A stretch of 64,000 nucleotides of DNA from Sphagnum magellanicum (GCA_021904315.1 CM038912.1:22480949-22544948); one strand, 5' to 3'. Numbered from the stretch's first letter, positions 47,613 to 61,240 are shown. Notes: generated by a model from the letters alone, not told the origin. Numbers and translations are program-made.

Positions 47613-49393
47613 CACTCTTTTTCTGAGGTGCACAACTGTGTTGGGCATTTTACGAGCCACGGCAAGCACGGCAAGCTGCTAAGAGCAAAACTTGAATGGT
47701 GCCCAAATGGTGCCACTGAGGAAGAAGGCCCGAATACTTATTACCGGAGGGTCACAGGATTGTTCCTGAGCTTAAAGTACAAAAGGTTCTTTAGTTGAAT
47801 GGTACAAGGTCTGCATGTGAATGGCAGAAGGTCTTTTCGATAGATGAATGTGTCTTCCATGGGGAGAAGTACTTTCACATAGCAAGAAATGGATGAAAAT
47901 GGGCATGACAAGCAATTTCCTCCTTGCTTTCAGCATAAAGCCTCTCCATTAAAAGAAAAGGGGAAGGGTAAGGTGGGAGGGAAGAAAGGAAGCCTAGTCA
48001 ATAAACAACATTTAACATGTGCAAAATAAAACTTCAAATGAAGATTGACAATGAAGTATATATACCAAATTGGATGAATCATTGTTCATTGATTGAATTT
48101 TTTTAGGAAAGGAAATCGCATGTACATGGATAAAATGTGATCACATTAATGAAATAATATTTTAGATGAAAGTCTTAACACAAATGAATTGAAATAAATA
48201 TATGGATGGGATAATGTTCACAAATGATATTTAACACATACACAATCAACCATATTTATAAAATTTTATAATGGATCAAATTTTTACATATGAATGAAAT
48301 TGAAAAAATGATGAAATTTTATCAATGGATTACAATGACAATCAATTACATGGGTGAATTTCATCCAAATGACCAAGAAAATCTATGTGATCAATTCATC
48401 CATGCAAAAGATTTTTCAATGTGAACAAAGTCTCATCCTTCCTCCATATGATCAATTATTTATATCATCAATTTCACCAATGTGGTTTGTTTCATTAATG
48501 GACATAATCATGCTTCTCCCATGTCATTAATGTTTTTTTCTTTTCATCCATGTTTTCAAGTTTCATCTAGATGTTTCAATTTTCACCATGTTTTATTATC
48601 ATTTGTGTTCTTAATTTCATCCTTGCAGTTCATTTTCATGCAAAATCATGGCCAAGGTTAAAGTTTATGACATGTAATACATTCCATGACAAGATGAATG
48701 AGACATATACATAAAAAACATTGTATACCAAGAAGTGCTATGCTAATATATTTGGAACTATTTTGATTTGTATGAAATTGTCTCAAAGCTGCTTCATAGC
48801 ACCTAAGTGTAATGTTGCCAATCATTATTAACTTATGAGGTGGTAACAAATCTTTTCAATCCAATACAAAAATCTATGCCAAAAAACACATGGAATACTA
48901 AGAGTTCAAATAATCGTTGTAGAACACAATTAATCACAAATTTTACAAAAACATGTAAACTATACTTTAGATGATGTACAACATTCAAATAGCGGGTTTG
49001 GACCAATGTTGTGCATTTATTTGATTTTTTTCAAAATCACAATACCTTAGAACCCATATATTGGATGCACTTGAAATCTCAAAAAAACTTATTTTGATTA
49101 TTTCAAAAAACATGTTTCATTCCATTTTTTCAAATTTCAGTCTTGAAGGTTTTTTATAGGACTAGTTATTTCCTAACCAAAATTCAATTATTTATATGTG
49201 GTGGTTCTTTAATCTTAAGAACTTTGACATGTAACATACTTGTGGTGGTTACCACTTGGTTTTTTGAATTAACAAGCAATGTGTAAAGTGTTTGCATTGT
49301 CAAATTATAATGTAATACCCTTATCCATACACCATTATATTCGTTTACTCACAGAAGGATTTACAATGCAATGACACCATTATTCTTAACACT
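47613..49393. other. Spacer with a possible gene scrap, then AT-rich desert
   Basis: From 47640 to 47880 composition is richer in G+C and one frame reads VFSIDECVFHGEKYFHIARN, which looks protein-like but unplaced. From 48000 to 48640 TCATCCA- and GGATGAA-type words dominate, as at 24.3-24.7 kb. No gene is supported. Confidence 0.35.
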
Positions 49394-49718
49394 ATTGCAA
49401 TATTTAGTGCCCAACATCATTATTCTTGGCACTATCGTAGCTTAGGGTCAATTTCCACATTGACAAAACAAATAATTATTTATTTTCAAAAATTGAATTC
49501 GTTTTTTAATTTTGAAATTATATATTTTTCCATCATCCACTATAATATTGTGATATGAATAGTGAAATTATTCAAAGTGTAGCCTATGGTAATTACGATG
49601 ATTTTCAACATTTCAACTTCATATTTTCACAAAATTTGAATTCACTATTATAAGAATTATTTAATGGCGAGATTGACTTTAGGTGAAGGTATTGCAATAT
49701 TTAGTGCCCAACATCATT
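49394..49718. repeat. Exact 29-bp direct repeat about 296 bp apart
   Basis: The sequence starting TATTGCAATATTTAGTGCCC occurs identically at 49394-49422 and 49690-49718. A related CCAACATCATTATTCTTGGC-type local duplication follows the first copy. The intervening 267 bp show no TIR. This could mark a recent local duplication or deletion scar. Confidence 0.8.
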
Positions 49719-51409
49719 GCCAAACATTTGTAATGCTTCTACATAAACATAAAATGCCAATATTAACTAGGTTACAATCCTTGACATGCTTGCAAAGTTT
49801 TGAACATAAAAACCAAATCCTTGTAATGCACTTATGAACACTCCCAACTATATTCAACCTTCTTTCATTGAGATAATATATTTTGTAAATTGACATTTGG
49901 GACATATAGAAATGTAGCATGCCATGGATTTTTTAACCATTTCAATGAGGGGAATCAAATAAAGATAATCAATGACATGCATGGAGGAGGGCTTGCTACT
50001 TACCTCATCAACCTTGGAAACAATGTGAGCATTGTGGACATTCTTATATTTGAAAGCACCATTTTCTTGCTATGTAAAGACATTTGGGATAGTTCTCTCC
50101 CATTTATATGTTGTCACTATTTCAAACTAAGCATGTAAAATAACAAAGATCACAAATGGTGATGCCCATGAGTGCCCATGTATCCTTTCATATTATTTGC
50201 ATGCAAGAAACAATGATCCTCTACATTTTTTTTTTGTAAGAACAAACAATAATATGAGGTCACTAGACAATATTTTTTTGAACTAGTTATTTTCAATTAT
50301 CACTTAAATTTGTATTTTGTTCATGCATTATCTATGATGCGCATGATCAATGAGATGGATAATTAAGTTAAAGAACAACTTGTGAATCATATATACAAGA
50401 TAATAGAAAATATCTTCCAATTCACATAACACTTGACTCTAGATGGGAAACCAAAGTTCCAAGGTGTAATAAATTGTAATTAATTTATCATATAGATAAT
50501 GTGATGATCTTTACATGAAAAAAAATCCTTGGGTATGTGTGTTGGGCCCTCATTAGCCTAACCTAGTTTTGGTTAAGGATAGGTAAGTGTTGATGGTGTG
50601 TCAAGTATGAGTAGGAGCTTGGTTGGAGTAGATTATCAATAGTTAGGGACTAAAGATTCCAATGTAAATCTCTTTTTCTTTTGATGTGTGAAGCTTTGAT
50701 TTGAGAAAGTCTTGTTCCAATTAATGCATGTTGTGTGTGTGTTCTTAGTTGTAATTCACTAATTTAAGGTTACGATTAGTTATAATATGAGTAAAAGGAC
50801 AAGGTTGCGAATAGGGAAGGGAGTTGTCGTTTGGATCAGACAAGGCAAGATGAAATAAAATACTTACGAAAATATAGAATGTTCATTATTTAGTTATGAC
50901 ACCTTTTGAATGTCCTCCAAAAGGTAAGGGGGAGTGGCTCAAAGTAAGTTGTTAAGTTGTTAGGTCAGACTAATTTTGGGCCTCACAATGTGTTAGGATT
51001 TTAATATCCAATATGTCACTTAGTCTACCTAATTCATCAAATTGTGACTTTTCATTCACAAAGTTGTATCAAGTTCTTTCATTACCATGGTTTTTTCCAT
51101 GCTTCCATTTTGATTCCCTCCAAATTTGATTATTTAGTTTTTTCATATTTGATAAATAAAATGAGGATATATTTGGGTATAAACCATCAAGATGTGTTTT
51201 TGTTTCTAATAATTGCCCAACATTGGTTTGGACTTAATGAATAAAGATCATCACAAGGCTTGGTAAAAAACAAATTGTGCTCATGATTGGTCGACCATAT
51301 TGATTGGTTTCAATGGTAATCTTTAAATAGTTTTGTAACATTTAATTTTTCCAATTTAGTAAAAATGGAGCTAGTGAAACAATTCACATTCCATGATGAT
51401 TAATGTCAT
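49719..51409. other. AT-rich desert
   Basis: Nothing supported. Short open frames such as 49890-50138 and 51044-51244 on the plus strand lack family resemblance. Confidence 0.45.
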
Positions 51410-51850
51410 GTGTGCCATTGGCCCAAATGTAAATTAATTACCCAACTAATTTTCTCTTCCAAAGCCGTTTTTTGTAATTGGATTGAATTTCCAATGATGA
51501 AAACTACTCAAAATTCAATACCTCCCACACCTTAGGTGTAAAAAATTTCAACTCACCTTCATTAAATCCTATTCACTAAGGACTTTCCAATGATACTAAG
51601 AGCACATTCAAGTTCCCCAATAATTTTTAGTCCTGATTCAAATTAATTTTCAATGAAAATATTGTTTAATATTTAATAAGTTTTCCATTGTAGGTCAAAA
51701 CATTACGAAACCAATTCAATGCACTATTACTCATTGAAAACTTTCCAAAGCATGGCAAGAAGCATTGTGGTTTGTGAAATTTCAACATAAGAAACAAAAG
51801 AAACAAATAAATTACATTCTTTCACAAATATATTTGATGAACACTTGGAA
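51410..51850 (+). repeat. Dispersed repeat A, copy 3
   Basis: Homologous to 43395-43870 over most of its length and to 38095-38270 over its first part. It starts GTGTGCCATTGGCCCAAATG. The boundaries are set only by where similarity fades. Confidence 0.8.
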
Positions 51851-52299
51851 AGGACTAAATAAGGGGGTTTGGGTGAACCTCTATTAAGCATTCAAGTCTA
51901 ATCCTACACAATAAAATGCTTTAAAATCATGTCATATAAGCAAGTTGGCAAATATACTCACACACAAAATCATCGCATCAAATACTCCTTAACAAGCTAT
52001 GTTTGAGCATCGGTGCATTGCCTTGCATGGAGCCATGTGGTTTTGTTGTAAGGTTTATTGATGTTGGCCTAGTTCTAAGGTAATCAAAGCAAAACATTAA
52101 TTTTACTCAATGCTTAGAAGTAGGTTAATGATAAAAATCCTCACTCTCTCGTGAGAGGTGGTGGGTTAGAAATTGATGTGGAATACCATAACATGCAAAA
52201 CCAAAAAATAAATAAAATCTTAAATTATTATTTTTTGACAAAACAAGCAAAATTTTGAATGGCCTAAAATTGTGCAAACCCACACAAAGTGCAAAAACA

Positions 52300-53240
52300 C
52301 AAACCTAGATAGAGCTCAGTAAGGGATGTTTAGCATCCTTGCACACAAAAGATACCCTAGTTTTCTGTTGGGTTCCAGTTCCCTAGCTAACCATGGCTGT
52401 TAGATCAATTGCTTTTTTTCCTTTTTTAAAAACCTGCCTATTCACAACCCACAAGTAGGTTGTTAGTAAGTAGGCATTAAAAAGAGTCCTTACATATGTA
52501 TAATCCATCTACTGACCTAGTGGTTACCTATTTTCCTACCTATCTACCTACATATGAGACCTATTTCTCACATAATTGGTTACCAAGGTAAAACCAAATG
52601 TTAATTCAGTTAAGTTTCATTCACAACTGAGTAATAACAGAGGCATCCAATGGATGGTGTGCTGGTGGGTGCTGGTTGACTATAACAAAGCAATATCTTG
52701 TCATCTCTACAGTCTCTTCACTTTTCAATCCACTTCTGTTTTCAAGCTCTCCGCAACATTTTAGAAAAAATAATTTCTGATTTAGCAAAATTAGCAAGCA
52801 TCTCAAGAAAGATTTAACATTAAGTGACAACAAGTTTCTAAAAACTTGTGAAAACAATTTTTTTTTTCAAACCAAGAACATTAGAGTTATCCGAAAAGTC
52901 AGGCGAATAAGGGGAGAGAACGACTAGTTTCAGCATAATAGGGCATCAAACTCGTAAGAGGGAAACGAAATAACTTGGGACTCAAACTAGTTTTTCCACC
53001 GATTTTGGTGATAAACTGAGTTTCATCCTACCTTTCCTTTCTCCTGAGCGCCTCCACTGCTGCTACATATATTTTCACTGCTCCTACCTGTGCAACCACT
53101 ATTGTTAGTCTCAGAACCTTGTGCATTAAATGCTGAGTTTTTAATAAAATTTCCTTACTTTGCAGATACCACTGAAAGAGTGGATAGGGGGGGTGAAAGC
53201 AGGCCCAAAGAAATGGTAAAGACAGGGTGAATTTACGTAT
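52300..53240 (+). repeat. Dispersed repeat C/D, copy 1
   Basis: Two blocks match 56890-58420. The first (about 52360-52560) shares TTCTGTTGGGTTCCAGTTCC-type sequence, CTAACTAACCAT and a run of TAGGTAGG/CCTACC words. The second (about 52910-53230) shares GGCATCAAAC, AAACTAGTT, GGTGATAAACTGAGTTTCAT, TTTTCACTGCT, AACCTTGTGCATTAAATG and TTTCCTTACTTTGCAGATAC. These could be two ends of one larger element. No coding capacity is seen. Confidence 0.8.
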
Positions 53241-56200
53241 ATCTCTATTACCCCCAATTCTTTTTTCAAACTCAAATCAAAATCTGGCAAAAATTTCTCC
53301 AAAAAAAATTTTCTCAAAAATTTGACAAAAGCTTTCTTAAGAAATAGAGAATTTGTAACAGAATATTCATGTTTCAATCTGTGAGGTTGCAAGGATGTGA
53401 AAATTCACCATATGAAAAGAGAGACTAGTACTAGCATGGATTTAAAGCTTATATGAAGAAATGCACAATAATCTCACCATTTTCCCACTTTAAATTTTAA
53501 AAATAAAAATAAATTCCCCTGTTGTTGAAAAGAATGCATAAATTAAGACTCGAATGATGTACTTAACACTAATAGTAAGTAATTGTTTTGTCATCTATTT
53601 TTTCCCACAAGCATTACAAGTGGCCATGTGAAAAAATTGCACAAATACAAAATCTTGCATTGTTGTTTCTTACTCCTTTGGGCGTGTTTTTAGTGTGTTT
53701 TGGGGCTCTAAACATATCCTTGTTGGTGGTGTTTCATCACTCTTTCTCTTCTCTATGGATGTTTGCAGTTTAGGATCTTCTAAGGAAGAATTGGTTTCAA
53801 CATGGTGCAAACACCAAAATCAGAAAATAAATAAATAAATAAATAATTGCAATGCCCTCATTGCATGTTTAATGACATCTATTTGTGGTCACCCTGGTTG
53901 TTAGGATTGGAAAAAAAAATTCAATTTTCTTGTTAGACCAATTTTATGATGAAAACAAACCATTAGTATATGGTGCTAATGAAAACTTTTATGTTTAAAA
54001 AGAAAACAATTTCTAAAATGTGGGTGGGTCAACTTCAATTCAATTTAAACCTAATTTTAAGGTTTTATATTCATCTTTGGCAAAAGGATTTTCAAGATAA
54101 ATAAACTTCATATCTTTGGATTTTGAATTCACATTCGTATATTCGAATTTGGTTCCCAAAACTATGGAATTTCATTCCACCAAGAACACCCTTTGCTAAC
54201 ATACAAAACTCATATTCATGTGTTCAAATCATAGCCTAGGTAACTCAACAAAAAATTTCCCCCAAAAAATGGACATGAAAGAATAATTGAAGTAATAAAA
54301 TAGTTGTACTAGGTTTTGAATTTGAAATCTTCTCATCAAATTAACTTAATTTGGAACCATTTAATGGCAAGAATAAACTCTAGCATGGCAACTTCAACCC
54401 CAATTCATCTATTTTTATGATGTAGGAGGCATTGAGTTGAAATTGTAAATGTCATAAACCAACTAACTCTTTTAGCACATAAAATTGGTTTCAAGTTTCA
54501 ACATAATCTTTTGTTTCATTCATGTCATTTGCTATTTGAACAATAATTCTAAGCAATTAATTAAGTCTTCATATTGGGGTCCTAGGATCACTAATAAACT
54601 CCTAGATTTTAATTTGTGTTTAGAATGTTGCAAGTTACATTTGTGGACCATGTAGCTTTGTATTCTCATGGGTTGTTTGGCATGGGTTTATGACAATAAA
54701 TCGTCAGGCTAATTAGTTCACCCCACCAAGAAGAGTTCATGAATCCTTAATGATGGGAAGCAAATAGGTAAAGGGGATGATGGATTATGTGCCACCAATT
54801 TCGGATGTACAAATTGAGAGTTTGGGTAATGGGTGGGGATGTTTCCAAGCCAAGTCTTGAAGTAATTAACGAAAATATATCATACAACCAATGTTCATAT
54901 GTCATCAATTGTGTGCAAATTTATTCTTTTCTTTTTTTTTTGTTTCAAGTGGACAGATCTAAGGTAAAATGACCCTAAATGAATTGGAATTTGAAAATAG
55001 TGTGGGGCACACACTCCATTATAGCATGTTATCCTCAAACACAAATAATGTTTTTTTGAATTTCTTTTCAAACATATTAAAGTCACTCGAAAAAGAAGGA
55101 AAATGCATCCACAAGCAAATGTAGGTAGTTTGGGTAAAATTTAGGACAAAATAAAATTATTCTTTAGAAAAATAGATTGACCTTGAATGAGATGTGAAAC
55201 TAAGTTTACCTCATTGTTGATGGTAAAACTAATTTCATTCTAAGTTTGTGCAATTTCATTGCTATTGTTATAACAAAATCTAAAATTTTGAAGAATTGTA
55301 TGCAATAAATGAAGATTGTCAATATTTGACACTTAGTTTTAATAAAATTTTCTCCTTAAGCAAATGACAACATTTGGGGTTTCAAGAAGGGTTGAGAGCT
55401 GAAAAAGGGCCCGAAGGTAAGATGCTTTTAAGGACAATTTTTTTAATCTTTTTGACCATAAATGTATTGAAATTGAAAATTGTCAAAATTCTTTTTTAAG
55501 AATAGTGAGTCCAAACCGAGAAAATAAAAATGCATAACACCAACCATGTGTAATCCTTCATGGGAATTGGTACTTTCAATGTTTTGTTTTCAAATGAATC
55601 ACAACTAACACCAATGGAAGGTTTGCATTGTTTCACCTAGGGCAAATTTTAATAACTAAAGTCATTTTATCTTTCTCACCCTCAAACCAAAATATGTGTG
55701 TTGGGTATTTTACATTGTGAAATGTAAAAGAAAATTAAGGTTGTACAAGTTGGGTTGTGGTTCCTCACAACTAAACCCTAAACCCACAACTAAATTCCAC
55801 ATAGATACTAATGTGGAAAAAGCTCATGATTCAAGATTTCTACATTTCTCTAGAAGAAAAATAATCACTAGGCTAGTTCAAAGGAAAGATCCAAATTTTT
55901 AATATAAGTGTAGGTATTAAACACATCATCTCCTTCCCTCTCCTTCAACTTACATTTGGAGCCTTCAAAACAAAGATGTTGATCAAATGTTTGTTGCCAT
56001 ATGGCCCCATGTTTAATTTTTGTTGAAATGTACAACAAAACAATGATTTTCATGAATTCCTTTAAATTCATTTTCCCTTATTCACTCAACACACATGTAC
56101 CATATGTACATTGTGTATACTTGCAAGTTGCTTAACCCCAATGCCATTGGTAAATGACCATAGGTACAAGCTCCAACAACAAGTTTCAATGATGTTCAAA

Positions 56201-56459
56201 ATGTGTTAAAATCACACCCATCACTTCCTCAAAGTACCCAACAAGTACCTAGTAGCTCTTCAATGGTCTCTCTTCATGGAGTGTCATTTTTACCTTATAG
56301 CCCTCAAAGTACCTTATAGTAGCTCTATTTTTTTTTAATATAAATAATGTCCTACCTAGTAGGTAGGTAAAATGATTTTGATGTCCCAGCTTTGAATAAT
56401 TTGTACTGGGGAGATAAATATTTGTTTTGTAGTAGCCTAGGACAATATGGTACCAACAT
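53241..56459. other. AT-rich desert
   Basis: No gene recognised. An AAAT microsatellite lies at about 53826-53845. Frame 55696-55902 (plus) and others have no family match. Confidence 0.45.
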
Positions 56460-56740
56460 TCTTTTTTGGTGCAAAATTCCACACTGTATAAAAATATTTG
56501 GGCATTTTCAGTTGCAAAAATCATTGAGTTTTTTGGGGGAAAAAAAATACCAAATTTTGAAGAAAAAAAATTCTAAAAAATCCAATTAATTACCAGACTT
56601 CTATACATGGTTCAAGTAGGTAGCCAACAATATATCAGGACATTTAAAAAAGAATTCCCCACATATTTTGTTAATAGCCAAATTTGGCTAAATCAAGGCA
56701 TGGATGATTGCCACCTTGGCTACGTCACAAAATTGAGATA
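56460..56740 (+). repeat. Dispersed repeat E, copy 1
   Basis: Matches 60040-60320 in the same orientation. Shared blocks are TTTTTTGGTGCAAAATT, CCAAATTTTGAA, AGA-TTCTATACATGG, TTAATAGCCAAATTTGGCTA, GATGAT and ACCTTGGCTACGTCACAAAA. Confidence 0.8.
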
Positions 56741-56889
56741 AATAAAAATATTAAAAATCATAGCACAGAAATTTTTTAAATGAACTTTGTAAACATCATG
56801 ACAATAGGCTATATGCCTTATTTTTTTACACCCAAAAATGTTGTCCATTGCCTTGGCCATATGAAGGGACAGGTTCTATACTAATTTGG

Positions 56890-58420
56890 TAACTAATTCT
56901 TGAAAGCCAGAGTGAACAAACAGCCACCAGCACACCAAGAGAGATCAACTATGGGTAGAGGAGGAACCATTTTCTATTGGATTTCAGTTCACTAACTAAC
57001 CATAGTGGTTAGCTCTGTTTCTTTTACTACCAACTTACTACCAACCCACTAGTCCTTATCTATGTGTGAATTACGCACATCTAGTTACTTAGCCTTAACC
57101 ACCTATCATGCTTCCTAATTTCCAATAGAAACCCTTTAGGCTTTAGGGGATAGTTTATCAAGGTGTAATCGAGGTCAACTCAATTGGCCTTCATCCACAA
57201 TAGAAACATAACTCATAACAAGTATTTAGATGGATGATGGCATTGATGGGTGTTTGTTCACTTTGGCCATTCTTGAAGGGGGTTCTATGTGATATTGGAT
57301 GTGATTTTCTTCCTTCCATTTATGAAGGATAAATGGAACAAGCTATAAGTGAGGGTATGGATGTAGGGTTAGAGTTGTAACAATAGCTTTTACAACATGC
57401 ATTGCTGATGTGAAGGTGTTGTGGATAGGTTTCCGTTTTTCAATTTAGTGATATCAAGAATTTGGCAATTTTTCTTCTTAAAAAAATGGTAATTTTATTT
57501 TAATTTTCACCAGAAACCAGAATTTTCCTAATTTATTTGTTTCTAAATGACAAAAATTGTCCCCCCAAAAAATCATTGGTTGTGTATGTCAAGATTATTT
57601 GGGATTATTATGGACTATTCTTAACATCTACAACCAAAACTAATTGGGATTATTATGGATTAAATTTTTTTAATTGTTTAAAATAGTTAGTTAGTGTGAA
57701 CAAAGTTTGAATTATTTTGAGTTAAACGCAAGGTGCATGAGACTTATCTTTTCTCAAGTTGAATCTCTTTCAATTTATATCATGTTCATGTTATTTTGAA
57801 AATTTCAAAAGTTTGATCCAAATTCTTAAGTTTCAATTTTGCAAGTTTTTGTAGAAGATTTGATGTAAGGCATGGATCCTCACTTGACTAAGTGAGTTAT
57901 AATTGTGTGTGTATTCCTCATAAGTATTGTTATTATATGTTTATAGTTGTGAACTTTGATGGATGGAAGCGCCTTGATATGATAGTTCATAGCACACAAT
58001 ATGGAACTTGAAATATATATGATAATAATAGAGATATCTGTAAAGTCCTGCGATTAGGGGCCGAAAACACCCAATTTCGAGATAACAGGGCATCAAACAT
58101 GTCACTAAGAATAAAAATTTTACAAAGCGAAATAACTGGGGCCCAAACTAGTTAATCCATCAATTTCGGTGGTAAACTGAGTTTCATCCCCTCTTTCCTT
58201 TTTCCTGAGCGCCTCTACTGCCACATATATTTTCACTGCTCGTACCAGTACAACTACTATAATTACTCTCGAACCTTGTGCATTAAATGTTGAGTTTCAG
58301 CATTTGATACGGTACTGAGATTTAATAAAAATTTCCTTACTTTGCAGATACCAGTGAAAGAAAGAGGGAATAGGGGGGTGAAAGCAGGCCCAAAGACAGG
58401 GTGAAGACAGAGTGACTTTA
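56890..58420 (+). repeat. Dispersed repeat C/D, copy 2
   Basis: The first block (56970-57110) and second block (58050-58420) correspond to the two blocks at 52300-53240, in the same order. Here they are about 0.6 kb further apart, which suggests an insertion in this copy or a deletion in the other. The second block includes TTTCCTTACTTTGCAGATAC and GTGAAAG, then an AAAGCAGGCCCAAAGA block shared with copy 1. Confidence 0.78.
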
Positions 58421-58919
58421 CAGACAACTATAATAGATGATTTTTCATTTCTAGATAACATTTGGAATGATATATGAAGAAAACATCTCCACCCATAACA
58501 GTAAAAAACAACATATTTTTCTATGAAGGAAGGCCCACTTTAGATGGGTGGTCTAGGGTCCAAATTTGTAGGTGGACATTGGAGATGCATGTGACATAAC
58601 AAGCAATAAAATGCCTTCAAGACAAAATAACATGTATTCTCATTGCATTTAGGATGGGACATAATAAAAAAATTCCCATTTATTATTACATATACTTTGT
58701 TTGTTGAATCAATGCAGTTTATTCTGTCCTTCAATTTCAAATTCTTAAATAACTAAATGCTTTAAAGAATGATGAGATATAGTACCATTTATTGGTTAGT
58801 TGGAAAGAAGAAGTACCAAATGCATGAAAAAAATAGAGTGTGATTTGGATAGCTTGAATGAAGGTCCTACCCAACAACAAGTAATGTCACAACTAGTGAT
58901 AACAAGTGAAGTAAAAATG

Positions 58920-59270
58920 TTATTACCTGGGCAAGTTCAACATTAAATTATATTATTTTCAGAAATGTTGACATTTTTTTAAAAAATAGGGTTTAAAAAA
59001 AAATTCAGGAAAAAATTTCTGAAGATTTTTTAATAATTAATATGATGAGAAATTTGAGAATATACCATTTATCAAAATTGAATCCTCAAAAGAAATAAAT
59101 AAATAAATTATTCAACAAAAATGTGTGGAAGTGACCAAGGTACTACAATATTGGATTAGCCAACTAAAGGCCAAAAATTGAAGCTAAAGAAGAGTTCTAT
59201 AGTAAAACAATATATTGGATTAGCCAATCAAAGGGCCAAAAAAGGAAGCCAAAGAAGACTTCTTCTATGA
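58920..59270 (+). repeat. Sequence related to the inner part of the TIR element
   Basis: Shares ATTATATTATTTTCAGAAATGT and, about 200 bp later, GACCAAGGTACTACA with the element at 38618-39324, in the same order and spacing. It then carries its own two-copy, 64-bp tandem repeat built on TTGGATTAGCCAA (59151 and 59215), again with CCAATCA-like words. The outer TIRs are not found, so this may be a degraded member or a nested inner element. Confidence 0.65.
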
Positions 59271-59523
59271 TACCCAACAACTCTTCTTGTCTTGCTTCCT
59301 AAATAATTTGTCACACAAGGCTTGACAAAGCAAAATTAGGGTTTGGAGCACATAAGACTCAAGAGAGAGGTAATAAGGTTCACTTGTTGCCATGATAGTT
59401 GCAAGTTAAGATTGTGCCTAGTTTCTAGTTCATAGTACCTTTACTTAGGGTAGCCTTTTAATGGGCCTTAAAGACCTTTGCTAGTACATTAACACAAGTT
59501 GGCATATTAGTGCACATAGTTTC

Positions 59524-59603
59524 TAACCTTTGAGCACCAATAGCCATTTAATGAGCTTCCATATAACCTTTGAGCACCAATAGCCATTTAATGAGCTTCC
59601 ATA
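59524..59603. repeat. Exact two-copy 40-bp tandem duplication
   Basis: TAACCTTTGAGCACCAATAG begins at 59524 and again at 59564. The two 40-bp units are identical, so the event is recent or an assembly artefact. Confidence 0.95.
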
Positions 59604-60039
59604 TTATGTTATGGCCTAGATGTTGCCATGTACATATAGGGGAAGGGCTTTTCTAGAGGGCCTCTCCTAATTTAAGGGTCGGAGTCCTTAGGGCATAGGC
59701 CCAGCCCCAAAAAGTAGAGGAGGCCTATTGGAGTACGGAATGTGACCCCGAAGACCAACTCCCCCCCCACGCCCCCAAATACACCTCCACAAACGTCTCC
59801 TTCTGCACCGGCTAAGTCCTTCACTCTTTCGGTTTCCGTCACCATCTCTCTTTCCGTATCCTTTTCAATGCATTTTGTCACTTGTACCATGTTTTTGTGT
59901 TTACATGCCTCTTCTATGTTGTCGTAACATGCTCTTCAAGCGTGTGTTTCATGAAGTTCCGTCAAAGGAATGGTTTTCCGAAGTTATGAATTGCACGATT
60001 ATGAACTCAAAGTGACTCCGCTCTTGTCGTTGAGCCCCC
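59604..60039. other. Less AT-rich spacer, possible LTR or leader
   Basis: This stretch (for example GGGCTTTTCTAGAGGGCCTC and a CCCCCCCC run at 59761-59768) differs from its AT-rich surroundings. The plus-strand frame 59742-59927 is Pro/Ser/Thr-rich with no match. It may be a retroelement leader or LTR, but no partner copy exists here. Confidence 0.3.
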
Positions 60040-60320
60040 TTTTTTTTTTTTGGTGCAAAATTTTGCAATGTTGCAAAAAAAATTTGAAACAAATTCCATA
60101 ATTTCAACGATTTTTTGGATTAAAATAAAGCCAAATTTTGAATTTTCAAAAAAAAATCTTTAAAAAATTGTCAGATTTCTATACATGGATAGAATGTGGA
60201 TAAAGTCCCAAAAACATATAAGAATATATATATTTTTTTAATCTTTCATTTTTAATAGCCAAATTTGGCTAAATTATCTTATAGATGATCCGTACCTTGG
60301 CTACATCACAAAAAAAGAGA
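60040..60320 (+). repeat. Dispersed repeat E, copy 2
   Basis: Partner of 56460-56740, with the shared blocks listed there. It lies about 1.4 kb upstream of the F-box start. Confidence 0.8.
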
Positions 60321-60869
60321 GGAAAAAAAAAATCTGGTTTTTTTTACCCTCAATTTTTGGTTAAATTATTGCTACCGAAATCTCAAAAAAAAAACTTGAT
60401 TTTAGAACTTTCAATTTTTTATACAGTTTTTTGGCTATATATAAACCCAGCTAAAAAAGCTGCTCTTTAAAAAAAATTTAAATTAGGATAATGTCTTTCA
60501 AATATTTTCAAATCTCGAATGAAATATATCAAAATTCTTAAAAGTGAAAATCCTCTCAATAAAAGAAAATACATAATTTCATATTTTAAAATATCTTAAT
60601 TCATTCACCTTGAACGACAAAATTAAAACCCTGTAAAAGAGAAATGCCAAAATTGATTTTTTTTCTCTTATTCTTGTTCTTATTATAAAAATAACCCATA
60701 AATTAGAAAGTTAATTATTATTTTACTTTGAAGATTCCATATTGAAAAATAGATTTTTGGGGGAATATCCTGAAAGATTCTCTAGTTTCCTTTTTTTTAA
60801 TTGTTCTTTCTAAAAAAGGCTTTTTTTAAAAGAAAATTTCAATATTTCTCTAGGCCCCCCATTTTACAA

Positions 60870-61240
60870 TGTCCCCCGGCCCCCCTGCCCCTGTACCTTC
60901 CTCTGTCCTCATCGAAAAATTATTAATGTGGATTGAAGGCAAGGAGGATGAAAAAACGAGAAAGGTAACCCTAGTTCATCCAAATTACAGTACGCTACCA
61001 GAACTCCTTCTTCTTCTTCTTCTTCTTCTTTTTCTCGTCTTCTTCGTCATTTTGTAGATGCTCCCCCTCCGCCTCATCTGGCCTCATCCAATATTATTAA
61101 TTGACATAGTAGGTAAGGAGGATGAAAAGGAGACTAAGATAACCCTAATTCGTCCAAAGCACGCTACCAACACTCGCTCTTCTTACTCGTCTCCTTCGTC
61201 GTCGTCGTCGACATCTTCTTCGTCGCCTTTATCGCCTTCC
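60870..61240 (+). repeat. Tandem duplication in the leader region of the F-box gene
   Basis: AAGGAGGATGAAAA starts at 60941 and 61115 (174 bp apart). Each is followed by a TAACCCTA telo-box-like block, a TCCAAA block, CGCTACCA-AACTC and a TTC- or TCG-rich microsatellite (TTC run about 61007-61030; TCG run about 61197-61210). Both copies keep an open frame encoding a KEDEK motif, but the frames end separately and I do not call them genes. Confidence 0.8.
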
